Assembly (NCBI GenBank): GCA_902626435.1
Contig: CACOFO010000003.1
Span: 1 to 62,025, forward strand
DNA: 62,025 bases
Source of the DNA: an uncultured Prochlorococcus sp.
GTDB taxonomy: Bacteria; Cyanobacteriota; Cyanobacteriia; PCC-6307; Cyanobiaceae
Direction of reading: 5' to 3'
Part shown: one piece after another, positions 49,775 to 58,853 of the stretch
How positions within the stretch are numbered: position 1 is the stretch's first letter
Layout: the number at the start of each line of letters is the position of its first letter
Made by a program: the position numbers and the translations under genes
The notes under the pieces: generated by a model
Told to the model about the DNA's origin: nothing
The model's database searches: none
The model's input: the letters and a program-made list of their open reading frames with translations, nothing else

Positions 49775-52108
49775 GTGACTGTTGCACCAAATAAAGCTTT
49801 TTCAGAGAGCAATTCCAATAATCTTAAAAAAGATGATTTTCCAAAGACTGCGCCAGCTGCTTATCCTGTTTTTTTCAGATCTTACAGTAGAAAAACTACC
49901 TCTAGCAAAAGGGAGAACTGGAGTGAAGTAGTTGAAAGAAATTTATCTGGATTAAAAGAATTAGGAAAACTTTCTGATAATGAATTGATCCTAATGAGAG
50001 AGATGCAAAGTAATCAAAAAGCCCAACCTTCTGGGAGATGGTTATGGATTGGAGGAACTCCTTGGATTAATAAAAAACAAAATTTCTCTGGGGCATACAA
50101 CTGTACTTCAACAAACTTGATTGATTGGGAAGCCTTTGCTTTGATGATGGACTTAGCAATGATGGGATGTGGAACAGGTGCAATAATTGAGCCTCATTTT
50201 ATAAATAATCTACCTACGGTAATAAACAAACTAAATATTAAATCAGTGAGTGAAGTTGGAATAACTCCTAAAGATCAAAGAGAAGAAAAATCATCATTAG
50301 AAATCAAAGGAAAAGATCTTCATATTAAAGTTGGAGATAGCAGAAGAGGGTGGGTGGATAGCTATAAATATCTTCTTGAGGCATCAAGTAACGAGAGTCT
50401 TGAGAGAGAAATTGATGTTTATATTAATTTGGAAGATATTAGGCCTGCTGGAGAATCATTAAAAGGTTTTGGTGGTATGGCAAATCCTATCAAATTGAAA
50501 GATCTCTACTCAAGAGTCGCATCACTTCTTGGAAAGGCAATTGGCCGGAAATTAAGTACAGTAGAGTGTTGTTTATTAATTGATGAAGCTGCAGTAACAA
50601 TAGTTGCTGGGAATATAAGAAGAAGCGCTGGGATGAGACAATTTGCTTCAGATGATCAGGAAGCAGCATCGGCAAAAGAAAATTTATGGAGTCAAGATGA
50701 GAATGGTAATTGGAGAATAGATCCTGAGAAAGATGCCCTAAGGATGGCCAATCATACCAGGGTTTACCATACAAAACCGACTTACCAAACTGTTTTGGAT
50801 GCTGTAACAAAACAATTTCATTCAGGTGAGGGAGCTATTCAATTTGCTCCAGAAGCAATCGCAAGGTCAAATGCAGATATTCTCAAAGATGATGAATTGA
50901 GAAAGGAATTTATTGAAATCTACTCAGAACAAGGTAAGGATGAAGCGAGAAATTGGATAAATAATTGTTATGGTCCTTTTTCTAAAGAAGAGCTAGATCA
51001 CAGGATGAGCAGATATGGACTTAACCCTTGTGGGGAGATCTTAGGAAATGATTTTCACTGCAATTTGGCTGAAGTTCATTTAAATCAGATTGATCCCGAA
51101 AATTCTGAAGAGCAAAAAAAGGCTTTTAAAGCAGCAGCTCTTTCGGTGGCTTGCTTACTCAACCATGAGTTTGAAATTGAGCGTTACAGAAAAAGTAGGG
51201 AATATGATCCTATTGTAGGAGTAAGTTTCACTGGATTATTTGATTTCTGCGTCCATGCTTTTGGGACACCATGGTTGAAGTGGTGGGAAGCAGGAAGACC
51301 AAATAGCGAAGAAGGTAAGGCTTTCAAAAAGAAGGAAGCTAAATTCCTAAATTCTTGGAGAAAAATAGTAAAAGAAACTGTTTGGGAATATTGTGATAAA
51401 CATAATCTAAGAAGACCAAATCGATGCACAACAGTTCAGCCAGCTGGAACTAAGAGTCTTCTTACTGGAGCAGCTCCTGGATGGCATCCTCCAAAGGCTC
51501 AAAGATTCATAAGAAGAATAACTTTCAGAAAAAATGATCCAATTGCTTTAGCCTGCATGGATTATGGTTACTCAGTTGTTCCATCTCAATCTGATAAAGA
51601 TGAAAATGGACGCTTACTCGATAATCCATTTGATCCACGATGCACAGAATGGTTAGTTGAAATCCCTACAGAAGTTAGTTGGGCAAATATAGACGGTGCA
51701 GACCAAATAGACATTAATAATTTCTCAGCATTAGCTCAATTCGATTTTTACATGCAAGTGCAAAAATTTTACACAGAGCATAATACCTCTGCAACTGTAG
51801 AATTCAGAGAAAATGAAATAGAAGATTTAGCTAAGGCTATTCATGATGCGATAGAAAATAATGAGGGATATATTTCAGCGGCATTGCTAGCTCGATTTAG
51901 TGCCAACGCTACTTTCCCAAGATTACCCTTTGAACCAATAAGCAAAGATGAATTTATATCATTGCAAAATAAAGTTATAGAAAGGAAAGTTAATAATGAT
52001 TTCTTTGACGCTCTTAATAAATATGATGTTGGAGAACTATCTGAAGCAGGACCAGCAGGTTGTGATTCAGATAAGTGCCTACTTCCTCTGGCTAAACCAA
52101 AAGATTAA
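49775..52108 (+). CDS. nrdJ: adenosylcobalamin-dependent ribonucleotide reductase
   Basis: NCTSTNL, NPCGEILG, CTTVQPAGTKSLL; GTG at 49775 (MTVAPNKAFSE) preferred to the track start. Confidence 0.93.
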   Translation: MTVAPNKAFSESNSNNLKKDDFPKTAPAAYPVFFRSYSRKTTSSKRENWSEVVERNLSGLKELGKLSDNELILMREMQSNQKAQPSGRWLWIGGTPWINKKQNFSGAYNCTSTNLIDWEAFALMMDLAMMGCGTGAIIEPHFINNLPTVINKLNIKSVSEVGITPKDQREEKSSLEIKGKDLHIKVGDSRRGWVDSYKYLLEASSNESLEREIDVYINLEDIRPAGESLKGFGGMANPIKLKDLYSRVASLLGKAIGRKLSTVECCLLIDEAAVTIVAGNIRRSAGMRQFASDDQEAASAKENLWSQDENGNWRIDPEKDALRMANHTRVYHTKPTYQTVLDAVTKQFHSGEGAIQFAPEAIARSNADILKDDELRKEFIEIYSEQGKDEARNWINNCYGPFSKEELDHRMSRYGLNPCGEILGNDFHCNLAEVHLNQIDPENSEEQKKAFKAAALSVACLLNHEFEIERYRKSREYDPIVGVSFTGLFDFCVHAFGTPWLKWWEAGRPNSEEGKAFKKKEAKFLNSWRKIVKETVWEYCDKHNLRRPNRCTTVQPAGTKSLLTGAAPGWHPPKAQRFIRRITFRKNDPIALACMDYGYSVVPSQSDKDENGRLLDNPFDPRCTEWLVEIPTEVSWANIDGADQIDINNFSALAQFDFYMQVQKFYTEHNTSATVEFRENEIEDLAKAIHDAIENNEGYISAALLARFSANATFPRLPFEPISKDEFISLQNKVIERKVNNDFFDALNKYDVGELSEAGPAGCDSDKCLLPLAKPKD

Positions 52109-52196
52109 TTTTTGAATTATTTGTAAATAAAAAATATAAATTAGTTTTTAAAAGTTTAATTTATGGCTACCTCTTAAATAGGGACATAAATTATTT

Positions 52197-52463
52197 ATGA
52201 CATTAAGCTTAAATATTGGTAACTTATTTAATGATTCCTCTAGTCATGCATTAGTGGATGAGCTAAGAAAAAGAACCTCAGAAGAGGCTATCTTAGATTT
52301 TGAGGAAAAATTTAACTCCAAAAACGAAAAAAATCTACATGTTTATATATGTAGATTTCTAAAAAATAGATCAATATCTAGAGGGCTAGCCTCCAAATGG
52401 TTAATAACAATAATTAAAAACAAAGAATCAAAAATTGATGCTTTGCAAAAATTTAATAATTAA
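52197..52463 (+). CDS. small hypothetical protein (88 aa)
   Basis: ORF track. Confidence 0.6.
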   Translation: MTLSLNIGNLFNDSSSHALVDELRKRTSEEAILDFEEKFNSKNEKNLHVYICRFLKNRSISRGLASKWLITIIKNKESKIDALQKFNN

Positions 52464-52654
52464 GTCAGCCCTGATAGTTTCCATAGAGCAATTCCAAAAA
52501 TTGAGAATCCCATAATAAAAGTAAAAGCCAAAGCATTTACCAATTGAACCTTATCATTCATTCTGTTTGCGAATGGTAGTAATTGAGCAAATAATGGAGT
52601 CTCTTCAACTATTGCGGATTTTTTTACTGTAGGTTTTTTGCTTCTAGAAAACAT
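52460..52654 (-). CDS. small single-TM protein, possibly Hli-related
   Basis: NRMNDKVQLVNALAFTFIMGFSIFGIALW. Confidence 0.5.
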   Translation of the reverse strand: MFSRSKKPTVKKSAIVEETPLFAQLLPFANRMNDKVQLVNALAFTFIMGFSIFGIALWKLSGLT

Positions 52655-52879
52655 AAAACAAATTTTATAATCTTAAGAATTTTACATTTAAAAGTTCATT
52701 AAATAAAAAATACCTCTCAAAAACGAACAAAATGTAACCTGCAAGAAACTACATAAAGAAAAAACATAAATATCTTTAGTAGGCGCCTATTTCATTTTTA
52801 AAATATTTAAGTTTATTTATTAAAAAAATAGACGGATAATTTTCTTGAATGTTATTATTAAACTGTAGCAATCGCTACC

Positions 52880-52961
52880 AAAACGTTCAACTTGCGTATA
52901 GCAAGCCGCAAATCGACTTAAGCCATGGAACGGGGACTTAAGCGAAACCGGAGCTTAAAAA
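52880..52961 (+). promoter_or_regulatory. probable glutamine riboswitch of the downstream-peptide type
   Basis: CGTTC...GAACG closing stem, CTTGC-GTATA-GCAAG hairpin, short ORF immediately downstream. Confidence 0.65.
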
Positions 52962-53063
52962 TTGACTCTAATTTACAGAGGACAAAAGTACGTCCAGAAC
53001 AAAGAAGTAGCTAAAAAGCAACACAATAAACTTACTTATAGAGGAAAAGCCTACACAAGCTAG
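52962..53063 (+). CDS. 33-aa micro-ORF MTLIYRGQKYVQNKEVAKKQHNKLTYRGKAYTS (DUF4278-like)
   Basis: TTG start after CCGGAG; internally repeated L-x-YRG-x-x-Y motif; terminator downstream. Confidence 0.75.
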   Translation: MTLIYRGQKYVQNKEVAKKQHNKLTYRGKAYTS

Positions 53064-53085
53064 TTTATTTATCCAATAAATAAAA

Positions 53086-53110
53086 AAGCCACTTTTAGTG
53101 GTTTTTTTTG
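53086..53110 (+). terminator. Rho-independent terminator
   Basis: GCCACT-TTT-AGTGGT then T8. Confidence 0.88.
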
Positions 53111-53195
53111 TCTAAATATAATCTGAAAAATCATTTAATACTTCTAACAAGTACTAAAGTAATGTGATTTAATAGCGTTTATAGATCTCATAACC

Positions 53196-53345
53196 ATGGC
53201 AGACCAGAAACCTTTATTTAAAGCACCTTATGACATTAAAGATGTAAGTGCTCTTTTCGCCATTGTTGCTTTCGTTTTAATAATCGCTGCCATAGTTGGT
53301 AACAACTTATTTGGTTTATTTCAACAAAATGTCAACTTTGGATAA
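53196..53345 (+). CDS. small single-TM protein (49 aa, MADQKPLFKAPYDIKDVSALFAIVAFVLIIAAIVGNNLFGLFQQNVNFG)
   Basis: Manual translation. Confidence 0.7.
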   Translation: MADQKPLFKAPYDIKDVSALFAIVAFVLIIAAIVGNNLFGLFQQNVNFG

Positions 53346-53445
53346 ATTTTATGGTGCTGACTAGATTTGACTGGTATTTAAAAATGTTTTTACCCTATTT
53401 TGCCTTTTTAGTTTTTAAGATATACAAAATTCAAATTTTAATAAA

Positions 53446-53700
53446 ATGATTAAAAAAAAAGAAGACAATATTCGAAGCGAAAGCTATTACCCAGATAGTA
53501 ATTATTATCTTGATCAAGACAATGCTCCTGCAGAAATAAAAGTTTCAGAAGATCAAATATCTCATATGACTAAATTTGAATGGCCAAATAGCTATTGGTT
53601 TATTGCGGAGAGAACAAATGGAAGACTGGCAATGATAGGCTTCATGGCTGTTATTATTAACTACAGCTTATTTGGATGGATAGCATATCCAATCCTTTAA
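53446..53700 (+). CDS. hli: high-light-inducible protein
   Basis: AERTNGRLAMIGFMAVIINYSLFGWIAYPIL. Confidence 0.9.
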   Translation: MIKKKEDNIRSESYYPDSNYYLDQDNAPAEIKVSEDQISHMTKFEWPNSYWFIAERTNGRLAMIGFMAVIINYSLFGWIAYPIL

Positions 53701-53927
53701 ATGATTAATTCAAATTTTGACAAGAATGGTGTAGACAAGTCTGAAAGCATTGGCTTCAATATGCTCCTTTCTTTATAACTGGACTTGCTATTTATTTTGG
53801 CTGGGCATTTTTCTATGATGCTGATTTCCATCATTTCGCTTTTAAAATTTACAAGTTCCGGAATTGCAATGGATATAACGTTTTAAGTTATTATCTAATG
53901 CATTGGGAAGTTGACTTTAATCCCTAA
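53701..53927 (+). pseudogene. frameshifted paralog of the 24073 hli-adjacent protein
   Basis: MINSNFDKNGVDKSE in frame 1, then HWLQYAPFFITGLAIYFGWAFFYDADFHHFAFKIYKFRNCNGYN in the next frame; 1-nt loss near 53743. Confidence 0.65.
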
Positions 53928-53956
53928 AAATAACTTCTAAAAATGCTGGTCCTTTT

Positions 53957-54076
53957 CTAACCTTCTTCTATAAGCTGTTTATATTCTTTTCTTGCATTTT
54001 CTATTGTCTCTACTCTGCTACCTTTTATTACTGGTTTACTTAATCTTTTATAAACGCAACCATAAGAAATCATCAT
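53957..54076 (-). CDS. small basic protein (39+ aa), N-terminus uncertain
   Basis: MMISYGCVYKRLSKPVIKGSRVETIENARKEYKQLIEEG; frame stays open upstream without ATG/GTG/TTG. Confidence 0.4.
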   Translation of the reverse strand: MMISYGCVYKRLSKPVIKGSRVETIENARKEYKQLIEEG

Positions 54077-54366
54077 TGCATCAATTTTTAGTGAAGGTCT
54101 AGAAACATTTTCAAATGGTTCAAAGACTTTTATTCTTGATCTATCCTTAATTTATAAAAGTAAATTTGTACATATTAAAATTTTAGAAAAATTTGCACAA
54201 CATTACACTACATAGTGCAGATAGATAACTCATCATAAACTCTTACAAGTATTCATTGTTTTAAAATAATGGCCTTTTAGTAGCTCTTAAAAACTTTTTA
54301 AATATATTTTTTTAATAAAAATCATAAATTAAAGATTTTTAATTTATTGGAACAATTTTGTCCTTT

Positions 54367-54410
54367 GGAGATGTGGTCGAGGACTTTAAGGCTCTAGTCT
54401 TGAAAGCTAG
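54367..54410 (+). repeat. partial tRNA-Ser copy (5' half through anticodon arm)
   Basis: GGAGATGTGGTCGAGGACTTTAAGGCTCTAGTCTTGAAAGCTAG matches the 5' half of the tRNA at 54534. Confidence 0.85.
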
Positions 54411-54533
54411 ATTTAGTTTTAGTTGTGGCAATAGATTTCATATCTATCTTGACATGCGTTTCCGAACTGTTTCCGAAAAAATTAACCACCTTTTGATATA
54501 ATTAAAAAGTTAAAAATTTAATATTTTTCGCCT

Positions 54534-54620
54534 GGAGGGGTGGTCGAGTGGTTTAAGGCTCTAGTCTTGAAAACTAGCGTGTCTGCAAGGGCACCGTGGG
54601 TTCGAATCCCACCCCCTCCG
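54534..54620 (+). tRNA. tRNA-Ser (anticodon UGA)
   Basis: GGAGGGG/CCCCTCC acceptor, CTAGT-CTTGAAA-ACTAG anticodon arm, GGTTCGAATCC T-arm, long variable arm. Confidence 0.97.
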
Positions 54621-54836
54621 TTGCCTACAACTTACTTTGTAAAAAACTATTCCTTGGAGTTTTTTTTTGTTGCTTATAATTTAGACCATAATTCACTAGA
54701 TATCGCGTTATTTAATCTAATCAGATGAGGGAACGTGGCACAGATTCGGCACATCAATAAAAAAATAATTTGGTTGACAGTCAATCTAAAATAAGTTCCT
54801 ATTAGATTATTTTTATAGCAAAAAAAAATATTCAAA

Positions 54837-55559
54837 ATGGCTACCAGATTAAACAAGTATTTAAGTGAAGTCGGTTACTGCTCTAGAAGAGTTGCAGATA
54901 AACTAATTGAGGAAGGGAAAGTAACCATTAATGGTGAAATTCCCAGAATAGGGGCCAAGCTAGAGGAAGGTGATCAAGTTAAAGTCGAAGGTCAAAGAAT
55001 AGATAAATCAACAAAACAAAAAAATATTTACTTAGCCTTTAATAAACCTGTTGGAATTGTATGCACAACCAATAGAAAAGTAGAGCCCGACAATATTATA
55101 GACTTTATTAATTATCCAAAAAGAATTTTTCCTATTGGAAGATTGGATAAGCCAAGTGAGGGTCTTATTTTTTTAACTAATGATGGAGATATCGTAAATA
55201 AAATACTTAGAGCTAGAAATAATCATGAAAAAGAATACATTGTAACCGTTAATCGTGTTATTAATAGAAACTTTATTCAAAGTATGAGCAATGGTGTTGA
55301 AATTTTAGGCACCGTAACTAGGGATTGTTTCGTAAAGCAATTGGGGCAAAAAAAATTTAAGATCATACTTACTCAAGGACTAAACCGTCAGATTAGGCGT
55401 ATGTGTAAGGCATTAGGTTACAGAGTGCAATCATTAAAGCGTGTAAGAATTATGAATATTAGTTTAGACATCCCAACAGGAAAATATCGTGAATTTACCA
55501 AAGAAGAACTTTTAGAATTAAACAAATTACTAGAAAATTCTTTTAAAACATTTAATTAA
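54837..55559 (+). CDS. RsuA/RluB-family rRNA pseudouridine synthase
   Basis: RLNKYLSEVGYCSRRVADKLI, GRLDKPSEGLIFLTNDGD, GLNRQIRRM. Confidence 0.92.
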   Translation: MATRLNKYLSEVGYCSRRVADKLIEEGKVTINGEIPRIGAKLEEGDQVKVEGQRIDKSTKQKNIYLAFNKPVGIVCTTNRKVEPDNIIDFINYPKRIFPIGRLDKPSEGLIFLTNDGDIVNKILRARNNHEKEYIVTVNRVINRNFIQSMSNGVEILGTVTRDCFVKQLGQKKFKIILTQGLNRQIRRMCKALGYRVQSLKRVRIMNISLDIPTGKYREFTKEELLELNKLLENSFKTFN

Positions 55560-55839
55560 TCAAAAATCTTAAGATAGAGAAATTAAATTTAACGCTTTTA
55601 TCCGATTTACTCGATTATTATCAAAATTTAAAGTTGCTCACTAATCTAATATACTTAAGCCTCATCAGACCAATAATTGTGATAAATGGAAAAACTATTT
55701 TTGAAAACCACCTTACCCCAAGGGTAACATGGGTATGAAGATGCTTCCTCCTCTCTCTCTCTGGAAAAGTTAGAAAAAATGTCAAAAAAGACTCTCAATC
55801 TTTTTTATGCTTTTGTTAAAATTAATTTTTTAGTTAGAT

Positions 55840-56040
55840 ATGAGTAAAGGATTTGCGACAGAAAAACAAGCTCCAAAAAAGAAAAAAACTTTAAATTCCA
55901 CAAATGAATCTCAAGGAAGATTAATATCTTGGTCTCCTTGGCCACCTGCTAATTTTCAAACAAGATATCCTGCTTTCCCTTTTGTTGTTACAATTTTGAT
56001 TATAATAATTGGGCAGTGGTATTTTTCTCTACTAAATTAA
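55840..56040 (+). CDS. small single-TM protein (66 aa)
   Basis: ORF track. Confidence 0.65.
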   Translation: MSKGFATEKQAPKKKKTLNSTNESQGRLISWSPWPPANFQTRYPAFPFVVTILIIIIGQWYFSLLN

Positions 56041-56095
56041 CCTGAAAATAGTTTTTATATTTAAACTTTAGATGAATTGAGTTCAAGGATTTATT

Positions 56096-56368
56096 TTGTT
56101 TTTTTCCCTTTTATTATTAGCCCATATTCAAGCGGCAATCATCCCCATAATATTAGGAATCAGATCAATCAATAAATTCAATCATATAATCAATAACAAA
56201 ACAATACCCTTCGGTTTTATTTCTCTTGGATTAGCATCAATCTCTGAAATGATTGATCATACCCAAACATCTTGGATTTATGTAGATCATTCCTCTTTAT
56301 TTAATTGGCTATTTTATTCTTGCCTATCTTTTGGTCTAACATGTTTATCAATATCAGTTATAGATTAA
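56096..56368 (+). CDS. membrane protein (90 aa)
   Basis: ORF track. Confidence 0.6.
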   Translation: MFFSLLLLAHIQAAIIPIILGIRSINKFNHIINNKTIPFGFISLGLASISEMIDHTQTSWIYVDHSSLFNWLFYSCLSFGLTCLSISVID

Positions 56369-56435
56369 TTTCATTTCATTTTGGTTTATTGAATTCAAAT
56401 AATGATTTTTAATTGACTCCAATTTTGTAGGGGAG

Positions 56436-56612
56436 ATGCTTTTTTATAAAGATAAAGAGCATTCTTATAAATCTACTGCTTATATTTTTATTGCAGAAGG
56501 GATCCTTATGAGAATTTAATGGGAAAATCCTCCATTAATGAAAACTAGAAAAAAGTTTGTTATTGAAGAAGCAAGATTATTATGGCAAAAATTGTTAAAT
56601 GAAGGTTGGTAA
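56436..56612 (+). pseudogene. small conserved-looking protein with one in-frame TAA
   Basis: MLFYKDKEHSYKSTAYIFIAEGILMRI*WENPPLMKTRKKFVIEEARLLWQKLLNEGW. Confidence 0.6.
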
Positions 56613-56661
56613 AAAACTAGTAAAAAATGGTGAGTAAATTCAAAAATAAATTTTTCTAATT

Positions 56662-56856
56662 TCAGAAAATAAATGAACCTTTAGGATATAGCTTGGAAAT
56701 TTTTTTATGTTGTAATAATTTCTTTTTGTTGATGTAGTTTTCATATCTTCTCAACATCATTAGATAGTTTGTAAATCCAAAAATTACTAAAAAGATAATA
56801 AATCTTATTCCTGCCTCAAAGTTCATAAAAGTATTAAGCTTTTTTAAATCTGACAA
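56662..56856 (-). CDS. small single-TM protein (64 aa)
   Basis: ORF track. Confidence 0.55.
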   Translation of the reverse strand: MSDLKKLNTFMNFEAGIRFIIFLVIFGFTNYLMMLRRYENYINKKKLLQHKKISKLYPKGSFIF

Positions 56857-56887
56857 TTATTTATCAAAAATCAATCGGTATTTATAT

Positions 56888-57775
56888 CTAATTAAAAGGT
56901 CTAGAGAAAATCTTTTTTGATTTTATTGCATAAAAAATACATAAAAAAAGTAATATTAAAATTGCACTAAAGCTTCCTATTGGGTTTGGAGTATTTAATG
57001 TAAAAGGCCCTGCTAAGAAAGAAGGTGTATTTTCTTTGAATTCTATTAATCCGTTGTTTATAAAGAACCAAATACCCACAAGTCCTCCATGAATTCCTAT
57101 GCAATTCCACAAAGAACCTTGATCTCTAATTCTTACTAATGATAGAAATATCCCTAGTAAAATAAATCCTAAACGTAATCCAATCATATTCCAAAAGAGC
57201 TCATTTGAGAAATTATGAACAAAACTAAAAACTATAGCTTGTATGGCTATGGATATTTTTGTACCATATTCAAACTTTAATTCTTCTAGTAACCAGCCTC
57301 TAAAAATTATTTCTTCTGCGAAACCAACACCTAATCCAAGTAAAATAGAATTTAACAAAATGCTAGGGGAGAATTCACCTATCCAAGAAATATAATTTCT
57401 TTGTAACAGTGGTACCAGAATTAGAATTATTAAAACTAAAGCAAATAAAATGCCTTGTGAAAAATTGAAAAAGTTTTTTAAAAATTTGTCTTTACTTATC
57501 CCAAGAATTACCCATGCACTTGATATGTTCCGTCTGATATAAAACCAATATGGGAGTAAAAAGATAAAAAGTAAGAAAGTAATAATAGTACCAATTAAGG
57601 GTAAATTATCTTCTTCAAAATTTAACAATAATAATGGCTTAGATAAAGCCCAGCCAATGCCATAAAGAATTGGAATAAAAAATATAGTGGATAAAAATCT
57701 TGGTCTTAAAAGAAAAAAACTTTTAAATAATATTATTATATTTTTCATTTTAGTTTGAATATTAATTACCCCCAA
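56888..57775 (-). CDS. CPBP-family intramembrane protease
   Basis: FAEEIIFRGWLLEEL and FSFVHNF motifs. Confidence 0.88.
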   Translation of the reverse strand: MGVINIQTKMKNIIILFKSFFLLRPRFLSTIFFIPILYGIGWALSKPLLLLNFEEDNLPLIGTIITFLLFIFLLPYWFYIRRNISSAWVILGISKDKFLKNFFNFSQGILFALVLIILILVPLLQRNYISWIGEFSPSILLNSILLGLGVGFAEEIIFRGWLLEELKFEYGTKISIAIQAIVFSFVHNFSNELFWNMIGLRLGFILLGIFLSLVRIRDQGSLWNCIGIHGGLVGIWFFINNGLIEFKENTPSFLAGPFTLNTPNPIGSFSAILILLFLCIFYAIKSKKIFSRPFN

Positions 57776-57963
57776 CCTTTGCCTTTTGTTATTTTCAATA
57801 ATTGTTCAAAAAGATTTAGCTTTTCCTTTTTACCATAATTTATCTTTTTTGAAAGATGAGATAAATCTTTATAAAATTGCCTAGTTATTTTATCTTCTCT
57901 ATCACTAGGCCATAATAAGTTGGAGCCCTCTTCATATTCTTCTTTATATCTTTCTTTATTCAA
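57766..57963 (-). CDS. small hypothetical protein upstream of CPBP protease
   Basis: ORF track; overlaps CPBP start. Confidence 0.65.
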   Translation of the reverse strand: MNKERYKEEYEEGSNLLWPSDREDKITRQFYKDLSHLSKKINYGKKEKLNLFEQLLKITKGKGWG

Positions 57964-58053
57964 ATGTTTTTTTATATCGTAATAATTTAAATTTTACTTA
58001 TTGCAAATGCGTAAAAGTGATGTTTATTAAATTTATGTATTTTTTTAAAATTT

Positions 58054-58143
58054 ATGCTTATTAATCTTTCAACTTTAATTTTTACATTATTATCTCCATT
58101 GCTTATTCTTGCGGTAATAGTATCTGTTTACGTATTTCATTAG
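58054..58143 (+). CDS. single-TM micro-protein (29 aa, MLINLSTLIFTLLSPLLILAVIVSVYVFH)
   Basis: Manual translation. Confidence 0.5.
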   Translation: MLINLSTLIFTLLSPLLILAVIVSVYVFH

Positions 58144-58170
58144 GAAGTATTTATCAAAAAATTTAACTAA

Positions 58171-58266
58171 TTATGGGTGTATTATCCCTGCTTTTTCCAA
58201 TGCAAATGATAAAACTGCAATTGCCGCCATTATAGTTAAAATTTTGTTTTTTTTGATGAAATCCAT
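58171..58266 (-). CDS. single-TM micro-protein (31 aa, MDFIKKNKILTIMAAIAVLSFALEKAGIIHP)
   Basis: Manual translation. Confidence 0.5.
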   Translation of the reverse strand: MDFIKKNKILTIMAAIAVLSFALEKAGIIHP

Positions 58267-58340
58267 AATGTATATAAATAATCTATTTATTAAATACTTA
58301 TATAAAATAATAGGTAATTAAAAATATTATAACAATTTCT

Positions 58341-58481
58341 ATGGAACCCATATATGTAGGAGATTTAGTTCCCTCAATAGCATCTTATAAAAAGGTTATT
58401 GAAAAATATGATAAAGGTATAAGCGAAGGCGAATTTTTTGAAGAACCTCTTGGCGGAGATTTTAATTATCCCGATTGGTAA
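58341..58481 (+). CDS. small acidic protein (46 aa, MEPIYVGDLVPSIASYKKVIEKYDKGISEGEFFEEPLGGDFNYPDW)
   Basis: Manual translation. Confidence 0.6.
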   Translation: MEPIYVGDLVPSIASYKKVIEKYDKGISEGEFFEEPLGGDFNYPDW

Positions 58482-58483
58482 AT

Positions 58484-58666
58484 ATGCTTACTACAAAAAT
58501 AACTTTTGCCTTGGCAGATTGGATTAGAGAGTGGCGTAAGTGCCGGGATAAGAATCCTTCTATTGATGAGTGTTTCAAATTTGTTCAGTGGAAATTGGAT
58601 GATTATAAACTTTCTGATAGTGATAAAAGAGTTATAGAATCTATTTTGCTTTATGAATCAGAATAA
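58484..58666 (+). CDS. small hypothetical protein (MLTTKITFALADWIREWRKC...)
   Basis: ORF track (track start 58475); ATG at 58484 preferred. Confidence 0.6.
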   Translation: MLTTKITFALADWIREWRKCRDKNPSIDECFKFVQWKLDDYKLSDSDKRVIESILLYESE

Positions 58667-58826
58667 GAGGGTATTAAGACTTAAATTTTTATATTTATCT
58701 ACAAAAAACAAAAGATCATTAAAATTCTCTTACAGATTAAGAAAAAAGTAAATCAGCATATTTACGGATTTACTGAAAATATAAAAAGAAGTAATTTATA
58801 AATGTTGAGTTCGGAGGCAATCTAAA

Positions 58827-58853
58827 ATGATTGATAGTCCGCCTGAAATTTAG
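58827..58853 (+). CDS. micro-ORF MIDSPPEI (8 aa)
   Basis: SD GGAGG; shares leader and peptide with the 24628-24669 micro-ORF. Confidence 0.55.
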   Translation: MIDSPPEI

